Assembly: GCA_030761205.1 (NCBI GenBank) | Contig: JAULJL010000003.1 | Coordinates: forward strand, 32,150,301-32,214,300 | Origin: Fremontodendron californicum | Lineage: Eukaryota; Streptophyta; Magnoliopsida; Malvales; Malvaceae | Length of the DNA stretch: 64,000 nucleotides | Direction of reading: 5' to 3' | In this document: in pieces, positions 24,740 to 35,350 of the stretch | Layout: every line of letters begins with the position of its first letter | Numbering within the stretch: the stretch's first letter is position 1 | Notes under the pieces: model-generated | Databases searched by the model: none | What the model was told of the DNA's origin: nothing | What the model saw: the letters and a program-made list of their open reading frames with translations, nothing else | Translations under genes and position numbers: made by a program

Positions 24740-24744
24740 CCCTT
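24740..24744. repeat. Target site duplication of element A, right copy
   Basis: CCCTT directly after the LTR end GGTGTCTACA, identical to 5344-5348. Confidence 0.92.
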
Positions 24745-26184
24745 CAAGTTAAATATTCATGCTTGATCAAAATGGACTTTTAAAGCACAAAATGTAGGCC
24801 ATGGCTCAGGGTTCAGAAAGAAAGGATAAATAGGCCCAAAATAAGTGTTTGAGTGTAATCAGATCAAGGATCATTTCTTGAGAAGGATTCTCTTTGAAAC
24901 ATTTATCCTTTTTTGGACTTTTCTTTCCTTTTTGAATTTTTCTCTTTTTCTTCCTTGCTTTTGGCTTTCATTTGCCATACTTTTTTCATATTTTTTCTTT
25001 TTGTTTTTCTTGGCTTTCATTTTGCCATTTTTCTTTTTCTTTTTCTTCGACAGAGTGAACCCGTATTTATTCGGGGCTCCATTCGCTTTGCATCTATCTT
25101 TGAGCTAGGATTCATTTCTCAGTAATCCTTTCTCGCATTTGCCCCCTAGTATAGAGGGTAATCAATGATCAGGGTTTAAAGAAGAAAGAATTCTTTTGGC
25201 TCAAAAGGGGTGATTATAGATAATTTCTTTTTGTGACAGGGACATGAAAGATGACCATTTCTCATGTCAAGCACGAATATTCACATTGAAAAGCAATCCC
25301 CAGGGGAAATAGATATTCATAATTTCATTTTGCACTTTAGAATCATCCGAATTCTCATATGCATGATATCACAATTATTTTTTGTCGCATGCCCCAATGA
25401 TTCATGCGTTAGTCCATCCTTTTTCACCATATAACCATCATTTCCCTATATGATGCCTAGTTTGATTAACCATGAGAATTCATATCAACGAGGAACATTG
25501 CAAGTCTAGGTCTATTTTAAAAAGGCTGAGTTTCAAATATGAATTCTTTGAAAGGACAAGGAAAATACGACCCAAAAACGGGTTTTCTCTGGGACATGGG
25601 ATAGTCTAGTTTAATCATTGTGCCTTAGGGTGTCAATCATGAAGTGATGTTTGGGAAATTAGTGTTTTCTGGTTATTGGTAAAGGTCATGAATGGTTTTA
25701 GCACAATCTTGACATACATCAAATAACCAAAATCTAGATTCTTGAAAGAATGTCTCATTTGTTTGAATTTTAAGGAATTCGAAAAATTTTCAAAAAGTTT
25801 GTTCCTTTGTTCATGGCCTAGACTAGGATTTACATCTTTGCTTATTCTACGATGACAATGGTTTTATTTTCTTCTTTTTTTATGAAGTTCAATCATTCAT
25901 ATTCCTTGAAGCATTAGGTCTTTCAAGTGTTCTCGATTCAAGCAGTTTAGGCATAGAGAAGCCCGAAAGAGAGGGGGGAGGGTATTAGGTCATTTCTAAC
26001 AATGATCCTCAATATTCTCGAGACCGTCCATTATTAAAACTTCCTTTATGCTTTTTTTTTTTTTTTTTGCATATACAAATTATTGTTAAAACACAACAAA
26101 CACAAAGCATTTAAAATTCAATTTTCATTTAATTCATATGAATGTCACCATAAGACAAGTGTTTTCATCATGAGGTATGAAACT
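24745..26184 (-). mobile_element. Element O internal region, right part
   Basis: Continuation of O after the A insertion. It is collinear with about 13273-14690 of A (ATGCTTGATCAAAATGGACT, GGTAATCAATGATCAGGGTT, GACATGGGATAGTCTAGTTT). It stops at TATGAAACT, where the Athila-like element begins; by comparison with A the gag pseudogene would have started only some tens of bases further on. No gene is present; hydrophobic Phe-rich frames near 24850-25125 come from T-rich sequence. Confidence 0.85.
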
Positions 26185-27987
26185 TGATGCACCCAAAAGA
26201 GTGTATCTTATTTAACCTTGCACTTAAAAAGAATCAATTGTAGAGTATAGTGATTAGCAAGGGTCGAGTCCTCAGGGATTGGGTTTTAGTTTATAAGTTA
26301 ATAGTTTATCACTTAAAAACAAGTAAATAAAAGTAAAGGGGATTTTGAGATCAGATTTAAACTAAAGTTAACAATAAGAATGAGAAAATAAGTAATTAAG
26401 AAGAACCAAATATGAGAAATATGGCTAAAGGTTCATTCTCTACCACTAGACATCATTAAGAATCAATTTCTTATCTATCAACATTAATTAGCTATCAAAG
26501 TTAACAACCATAGATAACAACAAGCTCTGTTACCCCAATCTTTCCTTAGTTTGTCGTTAAATAGAACAAGCTCTCTATTTAATCTCTAACTACCAAACGA
26601 TCTAGAATAAGCTCTCTAAGTTCAATTTAATAGTAGCTTTATATTGAGAAAGGAAGGTTGATAAAAGCAACAAATACATAAGCTTGGATTGTTCAACTTA
26701 GGTTATGTTCCACTTTGCAATTATTGAAAACTTGACCATAATCATTAATCACAAATTGCTACTTATGAATAGGAAATCAAGACAATTACAGATCAAGACT
26801 CCTAAACTAGCATTAGACAATTATCAAGATTTATCTAGTTGGCCACCTAAACAAATCAAAACATCATCATGAATAATTTTAATGGAAGAACATAAGCAAC
26901 TTTGATAGAAAATAATGATAGATAGATTCTGAAAATTAATTACATAACATGTCTAGGGCTTTGAAATCACCCTTAACCAAATAAAAGTTTAGCCTAGCAT
27001 AGGCATTGTAAACATAAACATAAATTTAAAGAGAATCTAAGAAGAAAATAAAATAAAGAAAGAAGAAGAAGAATATTAATTATCCAGCCTCTTGCTCTCT
27101 CAAAAACAAAGAAACAAAGAAGAAATTAAAACTTTGATGCTTTGAGAAGTGTGATTTTCGTTTGCCCCCTTGTTCTCTATTTATAGGCAATAGCTAGGGC
27201 ATCAAACAAGTGAATTTCAGCTCTCTCCCATCAATAAATGCTGACTTGTGGCTAAAGTTAAGGAAAGGTGGCTGACTTTTGTGTTTTAAGGAAAGATATA
27301 AGCCTTGGCAGCCAAGTTTGAATAAAGTAGGAAAGTCTTAGTCAAAGCACTCTTTAATGAGGAGAGATTACAAACTTGCAGCCAAAGTAAGTGTAAGGAA
27401 GGAAAGTCTTGGCTGATTTAATTCTCCTACTTTGACTAGGATTAGCTTTAAGGAAAGATTCTTGCAATTAATGCAAGTTGACAGCCACTAATCCTTCTTT
27501 GACAAGGATAAACATAAATGTCAGCTAGGGTATTAAGAAAAAAATGTGATTTGCGGCTAAGGTTTTTTCTGCCACTAGGGTTGTTTAGGGAGATATTCCA
27601 GTGCCGATTCGGATGAGCATTTCTTATCCGATTTAGGGCCATGACCAACCGTTGGAAAGATAACCAAGTGATCTTCAAAAGTCAAGAAGGAAGTTTCTTC
27701 GAATAAAGAATATAACATCATATTTTCTTAGCAACAAGCTCCAGAGGTCAAATCTGTCTTCTTGCTTTGCACCAAGAATTTGATCTTTTTGACTCCCAAG
27801 TCTTTTTCCATCTTGTGATTGTGATTTTGTAAGCTCTTTAACATCCTAACTGACATGTTTTGACTTCATCTCTTTCAAAATACCTACAAAGCATAAAAAC
27901 CTAGTAAAATGTCAAGGAACTTAAGAATCAAAACACAAAGTATAAGGAAATTTAATAGGAAAAATGCATGAAATTAAGCACTTATCA
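26185..27987 (-). mobile_element. Athila-like 3' LTR (1803 bp)
   Basis: Plus strand begins TGATGCACCCAAAAGAGTGT and ends AATTAAGCACTTATCA. The first 769 bp match 34486-35253. It carries a TATA box for minus-strand transcription. No gene is supported. Confidence 0.9.
27178..27185 (-). promoter_or_regulatory. TATA box in the Athila-like LTR
   Basis: Minus strand GCCTATAAATAGAGAACAAG, a good plant TATA box, about 800 bp into the LTR. The matching part of the 5' LTR is not in the window because of the D insertion, so the copy that would drive this element is separated from it. Confidence 0.65.
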
Positions 27988-28340
27988 AACTCCCCCACAC
28001 TTAATATTTTGCTAGTCCTCAAGCAAAATCAAATGGAGACAAATTAATTACACCTAACCTAATCCTCTTTCAATACAAATTAATTACACCTAACCTACAT
28101 CCTAACTGACATGGTTTGACTTCATCTCTTTCAAAATACCTACAAAGCATAAAAACCTAGTAAAATGTCAAGGAACTTAAGAATCAAAACACAAAGTATA
28201 AGGAAATTTAATAGGAAAAATGCATGAAATTAAGCACTTATCAAACTCCCCCACACTTAATATTTTGCTAGTCCTCAAGCAAAATCAAATAGAGACAAAT
28301 TAATTACACCTAACCTAATCCTCTTTCAATACAAATTAGA
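27841..28340 (-). repeat. 256-bp direct duplication over the LTR/polypurine-tract junction
   Basis: ACATCCTAACTGACATG starts at 27841 and again at 28097; the two copies run in parallel (offset 256) to about 28340. Each includes the last ~147 bp of the LTR, the LTR end CACTTATCA (27987 and 28243) and the following polypurine tract. They differ by only a few bases. The element therefore has two consecutive LTR-end/polypurine-tract junctions. Confidence 0.92.
27988..28003 (-). other. Polypurine tract of the Athila-like element (outer copy)
   Basis: Minus strand TAAGTGTGGGGGAGTT directly before the LTR start TGATAAGTGC, typical for Athila. A second copy is at 28244-28259 because of the 256-bp duplication. 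Confidence 0.88.
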
Positions 28341-29044
28341 GACAATCATTGGACAAGTCTTATAAACTAATCATTAGCTTAAAGAGTTTCACAAAAAATA
28401 TGCTTGATAGTAAATGGTTTGAGTTAAGCTAAAATTAACATAACATATCTCAATCAAAATAGTGCATGTTCAAACTTAATCTCAACTTCTCACATGAGAT
28501 ACCCTCATTATCTTCACTCTTTAAAGTAGTGGTGAAGTGTTTACACTCAATCAATCTCATGAAAAAAATTCTATCATATGCTTGCTTGTCCACCTATTCT
28601 CCACTACTTAGATCATGCAACTTCATGAATCAAGAGTCTTTATGCAAGGTTATAATGGGGCCAAGGGGTAATAATGTGGCTAAAGAATAAAAGATAAAGG
28701 ATATTACAAAAGTTTCAAAGATTTTATAGAGTTTAGAGACATAATAAGATTCATACAAAGAAACTTCTCAAAACTCTTTACAAGTACATAATCCTAAATT
28801 CTTCCCCCCACACTTAATTTTTACATTGTCCTCAATGTAATGCTATTATCCCCAATGCAAGAATTATATGTAAGAGAAAAGAACTACTAAACAAAACAAA
28901 CTAAAGAAAAACAATAAAAGATAGAATGATGGAGAGTAAGGAATATGCAAATCTTATTATAATGGATGCTCTCTATCCTTTTGGGTTGCCTCCCAAGAAG
29001 TGCTTGGTTTATTGTCCTCAGCCTGACTTAAACCCATGCCATTA
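28341..29044 (-). mobile_element. Athila-like 3' noncoding region
   Basis: About 0.7 kb from the end of the duplication to the integrase stop. It includes, on the minus strand, CACTTCTTGGGAGGCAACCC just after pol, a sequence common after Athila pol genes, and a second purine-rich GTGGGGGGAAG near 28803. No env-like or other gene is visible. Confidence 0.7.
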
Positions 29045-30240
29045 TTATTCAACATAATTTGGCTCAAAGAGGGGTAACTCCTCCACATCTTGTATTGGAA
29101 AGTTCTCATAGTAAGGCTTCAGTCGATGACTATTCACTTTGAATGCCTTATCTGTTTTTGGGCTTTTGATTTCAACTGCACCATAAGTAAACACATTAGT
29201 AATAACAAAAGGTCCAACCCAACGAGAACGTAACTTACCTGGAAATAACTTAAGGCATGAATGGAAGAGAAGAACTTTTTTTCCAACAACAAAGTCCTTT
29301 CTTGATATAATCTTGTCATGGAATGCCTTAGTCTTTTCCATGTAAATCCTAGAATTCTCATAGGCATCATTCCTTATCTCCTCTAATTCTTTTAGGTCTA
29401 GTTTTCTTTGCTTACCTACCTCATCCATCTCCATGTTGCATTGTTTGATAGCCCAATATGCCTTATGTTCTAATTCAACCGGAAGATGACAAGGCTTACC
29501 ATAAACAAGTCGATAAGGAGACATACCAATGGGTGTTTTATATGCTGTCCTATAAGCCCAAAGTGCATCATCAAGTCGTGAACTCCAATCCTTCCTATTT
29601 GGATTAACTGTCTTTTCAAGGATGGACTTAACTTCTCGGTTTGACACTTCAGCTTGCCCACTAGTTTAAGGATGGTATGAGATGGAGACCTTGTGTGTGA
29701 TGTTATACTTCCTCAAAAGTGCTTCCATAGTCCTATTGCAAAAGTTAGTACCTCTATCGCTGATTATGGCCTTTGGTGTTCCAAGCAAAGATGTTAGTCT
29801 TGACAAAATCTGAAACAACTTTAGAGTCATTAGTCCTAATAGATTTTGCTTCCACCCACTTTGAAACATAATCAACGGCAAGTAAAATATAAAGATTACC
29901 AAAAGAAGAAGGAAAAGGTCCCATGAAATCCATACTCCATACATCAAAAATTTCAACAATAAGTATTGGAGTTTGAGGCATTTGATTTCTAGCACCTAAG
30001 TTACCTGTTCTTTTGTAACGATCACATGACTTGCAAAAGAGGTATGCATCTTTGAACATAGTAGGCCAATAAAATCTAGAATCAATAACTTTCATGGCTG
30101 TTCTTTTGGATCTAAAATGTCCTCCACATGCATAAGAGTGACAAAAGGTGAGAATAGATTGAAATTCAGATTCAAGTACACACCTTCTTATAATCTGATC
30201 AGAGCAATGCTTCCAAAGATAAGGATCATCCCATATGTAG
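29045..30240 (-). pseudogene. int: Athila-like integrase pseudogene
   Basis: Integrase inserts the DNA copy into the genome. Visible parts: N-terminal zinc-binding region (CHSYACGGH ... FCKSC), first catalytic Asp in VWSMDFMGP, second in AIISDRGTNFCN, third residue Glu in the GQAE motif, and the C-terminal part with AYRTAYKTPIGMSPYRLVYG and a basic tail ending in FEPNYVE at 29045. A frameshift near 29798 lies just before the second catalytic Asp, and an in-frame stop at 29663-29665 lies before the Glu. No chromodomain follows, as expected for Athila. Dead copy. Confidence 0.88.
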
Positions 30241-30851
30241 TATTTGCCATCACTCTTGATCTTATTTCTTTGAGCTTGTGTCAACTCTTGTGGAAACTTC
30301 TTGGTAACTAAGTAATTAACAATATCGGCATACCAAGGAGTTGTTGTACTTATAAAAAGAAGTTGCTCATCCGAAAAGTTCTCATTCAAGGGTAGTGCAT
30401 CTTCTTCATGAATTAAATGGCTAAGATGGTCCGCAACCAGGTTGTCACTACCTCTCTTATCTTTTATCTCCAAATCAAACTCTTGTAAGAGAAGTATCCA
30501 TCTAATCAACCTTGGTTTGGCCTTATTCTTAGTGAGTAAGTACCTAAGGGCTGCATGGTTAGAAAATACAATTACTTTAGTACCAATTAAATAAGATTGA
30601 AATTTTTCTAAAGCAAATACAATAGCCAAAAGTTCTTTTTCAGTAGTGGAATAGTTTAATTGAGCATCATTAAGAGTTCGGGAGGCATAATAAATGGCAT
30701 GTGAGGCTTTGCCAACCCGTTGGCCCAAAATAGCTCTAATGGCATAGTCACTAGCATCACACATGATTTCAAAAGGTACATTCCAATCTGGTGGTTGCAT
30801 GATAGGAGCTGATGTTAAGAGTCCCTTCAATGTTTCAAACTCCTCTTGCAT
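30240..30851 (-). pseudogene. Athila-like RNase H domain
   Basis: RNase H removes the RNA strand during reverse transcription. The frame opening at 30851 starts after a frameshift that separates it from RT. It shows the first catalytic Asp in IMCDASDYAI (about residue 32) and Glu in STTEKELLAI (about 71). The third position, normally Asp in a (T/S)DH motif, reads VFSNHAAL with Asn at 30558-30560, a G-to-A type change that should abolish activity. The end of the domain is SDNLVADHLSHL with the last Asp present. Confidence 0.85.
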
Positions 30852-32259
30852 ATATCATCAAAGTGGAAAACCACATCTTTTTGTAGTAGCTTGCAAAGAG
30901 GTAATGTGATATTTGAGAAGTCTTTGATAAATCTCCTATACAAACTTGAATGTCCAAGAAAAGAACGAACCTCTCTCACATTTGTGGGAGGTGGTAAAGA
31001 ATGCATAATATCTATTTTAGATTTATCAACCTCTATCCCTCTAGAAGAAATAACATGGCCTAAAACTATTCCTTGTTCTACCATAAAGTGACATTTTTCC
31101 TAATTCAAAACAAGGTTAGTTTCCATGCATCTTTCAAGTACAACTGTAAGGTTCTCTAGACATATATCAAAAGAATCACCATAGACACTAAAATCATCCA
31201 TAACACTTCTACGATGTTCTCTACATAATCTGAAAATATGCTAACCATACACCTTTGGAATGTAGCTGGTGCATTACAAAGACCAAATGGCATATGCCAA
31301 TATGCAAAAGTACCAAATGGACATGTGAATGTTTTTTTCTCTTGGTCCTCCGGAGCAATGGCAATCTGATAACCTGAAAAACCATCAAGAAAACAATAAT
31401 GAGAATGGCCAGCTAACCTTTCAAGCATTTGATCAATAACAGGTAAAGAAAAGTGGTATTTGCGAGTTATGGAATTAAGTTTTCGATAATCAATACAAAC
31501 TCGCCACCCTGTTTGAATCCTAGTAGGAACAAGTTCATTCTCATTATTTGTTACCACCGTTACACCTAATTTCTTTGGAACCACTTGGACCGAGCTCACC
31601 CATTTGCTATCCGAGATAGGATAGATCACTCCAACGTCTAGGAGCTTCAGTATCTCCTTTTTCACAACCTCCATCATAAAAGGGTTCAATCTTCTTTGTG
31701 CCTCTCTTGTTGGTTTTGACCTTTCCTCTAACAAAATTCGGTGCATGCACATGGATGGGCTTATTCCCTTGATATCGGCAATTGACAAACCAATTGCTGT
31801 TCTATGCTCTCTAAGCACCCAGATAAGTCGTTCTTCTTGCAAAGGTGTGAGCTCTTTGTCAATGATGACCGGTAGTGTGTCCTTTTCACCTAAGAACACA
31901 TATTTCAAGTGGTCCGGTAGTGGCTTCAACTCTAAAGTTGGTTCCTGCAAAATGGAAGGTAGAAGTTTTTCATTTGATAAAGGAAAATCAATAAATGAAA
32001 CATCAAACCTTGCATCTTTAAGTGGCAGCGAGTGTAAAGATTCTAGTGCCCCTTCCACATGGTCACTCAAGGCTAGTTCCCCTTTAGCATTCCTCATTCC
32101 GAGATGTTTGCTAAGGACTATCTCCAAACTATCTTCACCATCTAGCTCATAAGCTTGCTGCACTAGTGAGTAAATGATATCAATATTAAAAACGGAATGC
32201 ACATCACTAGGATATCTCATGGCCTTAAAAATGTTAAAGTGAATTATTTCACCATCAAA
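30852..32259 (-). pseudogene. rt: Athila-like reverse transcriptase pseudogene
   Basis: RT copies the RNA into DNA. From 32220 downward the frame shows the fingers and palm of a Ty3/gypsy RT: GVIYPISDSKWVSSVQVVPK, WRVCIDYRKLN, and the first catalytic Asp in CFLDGFSGYQIA (about residue 279). The catalytic FMDD box near 31200 falls exactly at a frameshift, so the two Asp are in another frame. Downstream there is an in-frame stop where a Trp is expected near 31102, then GIVLGHVISSRGIEVDKSKI and REVRSFLGHSSLYRRFI (thumb). A further frameshift near 30857 ends it before RNase H. Upstream, a frameshift near 32262 separates it from protease. Confidence 0.9.
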
Positions 32260-33032
32260 TCCATAGTTAAAGTGCCATCATGTACATCTATTTTAGTTCT
32301 TGTTGTTTTCAAGAATGTTCTCCCTAATAGAATAGGTGTGGGATTAGAAGACATCTCATCTTCTATCTCAATAACATAAAAGTCAGCGGGAAAAACCAAT
32401 TCATTAACCTGTACAAGAACATCTTCTACAACTCCTCTTGGGTAAATGTTAGAACGGTCAACAAGTTGTATTATAACACCAGTTTCCTCTAATGGTCCTA
32501 GATTCAATGAAGCATAAATTTAATATGGCATGAAATTAATAGATGCCCCTAGATCTAGCATAGCACGCTCAAACCTGGTGTTGCCTATCTTACAAAGAAT
32601 GGTAAACATACCTGGATCCTTGCATTTACGTGGGAGTTTCTTTTGAAGAACAACTAACACAGTCTCCCTCACACTTACCTTTTCATTCCCTTTCAACTTC
32701 CATTTAGATGTGCACAACTCTTTTAGGAACTTGGCATGTCTTGGCACTTGCTTGATAGCATCTAGTAAAGGAATGTTCACCTCTACTTTCCGGAAGGTTT
32801 CCAAAATTTCCTTCTCTTGCTCCTTCTTCTTGGACTTTGTTAACCTATTAGAAAAAGGTGGAGGAGTTATATAATAAGGAAAATATGGTTTAGGAGTTAC
32901 CTTTTTTAGTGGCTCATTGGGATGTGAGGATGTCATGGTGTTGTTCTCCCCTTGAGCACTATCCTTTTGTGGTGTCTCTAGCTGTTTCCCACTTCTTAAA
33001 GTTATAGCATTGGCATTCTCTCTTGGATTCAC
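32244..33032 (-). pseudogene. Athila-like protease and gag-protease linker
   Basis: The aspartic protease cuts the polyprotein. The N-terminal part has the NPRENANAITLRSGKQLE motif typical at the gag-pol junction of Athila elements. The active-site motif reads ERAMLDLGASINFMPY (DLGA in place of the usual DSGA/DTGA, common in this lineage). An in-frame TAA at 32520-32522 lies directly after the motif; the frame then continues with LNLGPLEETGVIIQL and the flap/ILGRTFL region (PILLGRTFLKTT), a second protease hallmark. The upstream boundary with gag is also an in-frame TAA (33069-33071). Confidence 0.85.
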
Positions 33033-33068
33033 TATGGTTTGGGAAGGTAATTTCCCAGAATCCCTTGC

Positions 33069-34265
33069 TTACATTTGACTCATGGTTGTTGCCAATTGCC
33101 CCATCTGAGCCTCTAAGTTTCGGATACTTACCTTTGTCTCCCTTGATTCCTGTTGAAGTTGAATTGTATTAGTAGTAAGGGTTTTGACAATATCTTCAAG
33201 AGTTTCACCTGAATTTTTTTGTGGTGGCACTTGTTGTCGGGTTTGATATGGTTGTTGCATTCTTTGCTGAAAACCCGGTGGCCTATTGTCAAATAGTGGA
33301 GGAACAACTTGTGATTGGTTCCCTCCATAGTTGAAGTTTGGATGATCCCTCCATCTTGGATTGTAAGTGTTTGAGTAGGGATCATACTTCCTTGGTTGGT
33401 TTTGAAATCCACCTATGGCATTCAGAAATTCATTGGTGTCTTCTTGAAGTGTTGGACACATATCAGTTTGGTGCCTCATGTTTGAACATATGCCACAAGC
33501 CTTTATTTGTTGTATATTACCTACAGCCAATTGTTGAACAAGAGAAGTCAGTTTATCAAAATTTTGTTCAAGGGATGATATACTTACCTCATTAACTCTC
33601 TTGGGTTTTGGTGGTGGATCTTGTCTCATTGAGAATTGTTGAGAATTGGCTACCATGTTGGAGATCAGAGTTCTAGCAGCCCCGGGAGTCTTATCAACTA
33701 GAGTTCCCCCACTAGCGGTATCTATCATACTTCTCTCCATAGGCATGAGACCTTCATAGATGTATTGGACTAGAAGTTGTTCACTTATCTGATGATGTGG
33801 ACATGATGCACAAAGTTTCTTGAACCTCTCCCAATATTCATATAAGGACTCTCCGTTGTATTGCCTAATCCCACATATCTCTTTTCTAATGTTGGCAGCC
33901 TTAGATGCTGGGAAATACCTTTCCAAGAATGCTTTCTTCATATCATTCCATGTAGTGATGGTCCTGGATGGTAGATAGTAGAGCCATTCCTTTGCTGAAT
34001 CTGCTAGAGAGAATGGGAAGGCTTTCAACTTAACTTGCTCTTCCGTGACTCCTGTTGGTCTCATGCTTGAGCAAACTACATGGAATTCCTTGAGGTGCTT
34101 ATTTGGATCCTCTCCTGCAAAACCATGAAAAGTTGGGAAAAGATTAATCAAACCAGATTTTAATTCAAAAGCTACCTCAAGATTAGCATATTCAATGCAT
34201 AATGGTTGTTGACCCAAATATGGAGCGGCTAGCTCCTTGAGAGTTCGATTGTCAGCTGCTGCCAT
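33069..34265 (-). CDS. gag: Athila-like gag (398 codons, premature stop)
   Basis: The longest clean frame of this element. Gag makes the particle shell and binds RNA. It starts at the ATG at 34265, about 200 bp inside the primer site, with DNRTLKELAAPYLGQQPLCI, then the conserved FELKSGLINLFPTFHGFAGE, the capsid block HLKEFHVVCSSMRPTGV, FPFSLADSAKEWLYYLP and YFPASKAANIRKEICGIRQ. A canonical zinc knuckle C-x2-C-x4-H-x4-C (CGICSNMRHQTDMC) is at 33456-33497. A Gln/Pro-rich tail ends in a weak coiled coil (IRNLEAQMGQLATTMSQM). The stop at 33069 is probably a mutation, since the same frame continues into the protease linker. Intact otherwise, but in a dead element. Confidence 0.9.
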   Translation of the reverse strand: MAAADNRTLKELAAPYLGQQPLCIEYANLEVAFELKSGLINLFPTFHGFAGEDPNKHLKEFHVVCSSMRPTGVTEEQVKLKAFPFSLADSAKEWLYYLPSRTITTWNDMKKAFLERYFPASKAANIRKEICGIRQYNGESLYEYWERFKKLCASCPHHQISEQLLVQYIYEGLMPMERSMIDTASGGTLVDKTPGAARTLISNMVANSQQFSMRQDPPPKPKRVNEVSISSLEQNFDKLTSLVQQLAVGNIQQIKACGICSNMRHQTDMCPTLQEDTNEFLNAIGGFQNQPRKYDPYSNTYNPRWRDHPNFNYGGNQSQVVPPLFDNRPPGFQQRMQQPYQTRQQVPPQKNSGETLEDIVKTLTTNTIQLQQESRETKVSIRNLEAQMGQLATTMSQM

Positions 34266-34461
34266 CTCTCCTTACTCCTCTTTGATGTTTTGGATCAACT
34301 CCTTGATTGGTTATTGGTGAAAAGTTATAAATTCCCAAATTCTCCTCAGTCTTAAGTCTTCTTTGGAGCTTGGAACATTCACTAATAAAAAAAAAACAAA
34401 AACAAGAAAGTAAATAATTAGAACAGAAAATAAGAATAAACCAATAAACTTAAGAAAGCAA
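34266..34461 (-). mobile_element. Athila-like 5' leader
   Basis: About 200 bp between primer site and gag ATG. AT-rich, no gene. Confidence 0.7.
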
Positions 34462-34479
34462 TCCTCGGCAACGGCTTCA
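34462..34479 (-). other. Primer binding site of the Athila-like element (tRNA-Asp type, decayed)
   Basis: Minus strand TGAAGCCGTTGCCGAGGA, six bases inside the LTR end. It matches the tRNA-Asp primer site known from Athila/Tat elements at 15 of 18 positions; two of the three changes are G-to-A, as expected from loss of methylated cytosines on the other strand. Confidence 0.78.
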
Positions 34480-34485
34480 AAAACT

Positions 34486-35253
34486 TGATGCACCCAAAAG
34501 AGTGTATCTTATTTAACCTTGCACTTAAAAAGAATCAATTGTAGAGTATAGTGATTAGCTTAGGTCGAGTCCTCAGGGATTGGGTTTTAGTTTATAAGTT
34601 AATAGTTTATCACTTAAAAACAAGTAAATAAAAGTAAAGGGGATTTTGAGATCAGATTTAAACTAAAGTTAACAATAAGAATGAGAAAATAAGTATTTAA
34701 GAAGAATCAAATATGAGAAATATGGCTAAAGGTTCATTCTCCACCACTAGACATCATTAAGAATCAATTTCTTATCTATCAACATTAATTAGCTATCAAA
34801 GTTAACAACCGTAGATAACAACAAGCTCTGTTACCCCAATATTTCCTTAGTTTGTCGTTAAATATAACAAGCTCTCTATTTAATCTCTAACTATCAAACA
34901 ACCTATAATAAGCTCTCTAAGTTCAATTTAATAGCAGCTTTATGTTGAGAAAGATAGGTTGATCTAAGCAACAAACACATAAGCTCGGATTGTTCAACTT
35001 AGGTTATGTTCCACTTTGCAATTATTGAAAACTTGACCATAATCATTAATCATAAAATTGCTACTTATGAATAGGAAAGCAAGACAATTACGGATCAAGA
35101 CTCTTAAACTAGCATTAGACAATTATCAAGATTTATCTAGTTGGCCACCTAAACAAATCAAAACATCATCATGAACAATTTTAATGGAAGAACATAAGCA
35201 ACTTTGATAGAAAACAATGATAGATAGATTCTAAAAATTAATTACATAACATG
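34486..35253 (-). mobile_element. Athila-like 5' LTR, truncated
   Basis: Begins TGATGCACCCAAAAGAGTGT and matches 26185-26952 closely. It breaks at AATTACATAACATG, where element D begins with TGTCGCAACC. Only the end next to the primer site remains in the window; the part with the TATA box is missing here. ACATG at 35249-35253 would be the target duplication of D if the other side lies beyond the window. Confidence 0.9.
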
Positions 35254-35350
35254 TGTCGCAACCAAAAAAATAACAAGTCTCATCGCAAGACTTTATTATT
35301 CGTTAAGCGTGACTTTAAAAAAAAAAAGAGGAAAAGTCGACTTAATTCCT
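35254..35350 (-). mobile_element. 97-bp remnant of D 3' LTR
   Basis: TGTCGCAACC...AAGTCGACTTAATTCCTC aligns with the beginning of the D 5' LTR at 36738 and with the A LTR. The match ends at TTCCTC, and ORF1 sequence follows. Confidence 0.85.

Larger units (their letters stand above)
26185..35253 (-). mobile_element. Athila-like LTR retrotransposon, 5' LTR truncated
   Basis: A Ty3/gypsy element with LTRs ending TG...CA, in order on the minus strand: partial 5' LTR, tRNA-Asp-type primer site, gag, protease, RT, RNase H, integrase, short 3' noncoding region, polypurine tract, 3' LTR. The gag and protease types and the primer site are those of the Athila lineage. No env-like ORF lies between integrase and the 3' LTR. 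It inserted into O (flank AAACT at 26180-26184); the matching flank is not visible because the 5' LTR is cut at 35253 by element D. At least four in-frame stops and four frameshifts show it is dead. Confidence 0.9.

Noticed and set aside
24845..25125. Two Phe/Leu-rich hydrophobic frames resembling membrane proteins
   Set aside because: T-rich noncoding sequence; the matching part of A does not keep the frames.
31745..32152. 135-codon plus-strand frame in the Athila-like RT region
   Set aside because: Shadow of the RT coding strand.
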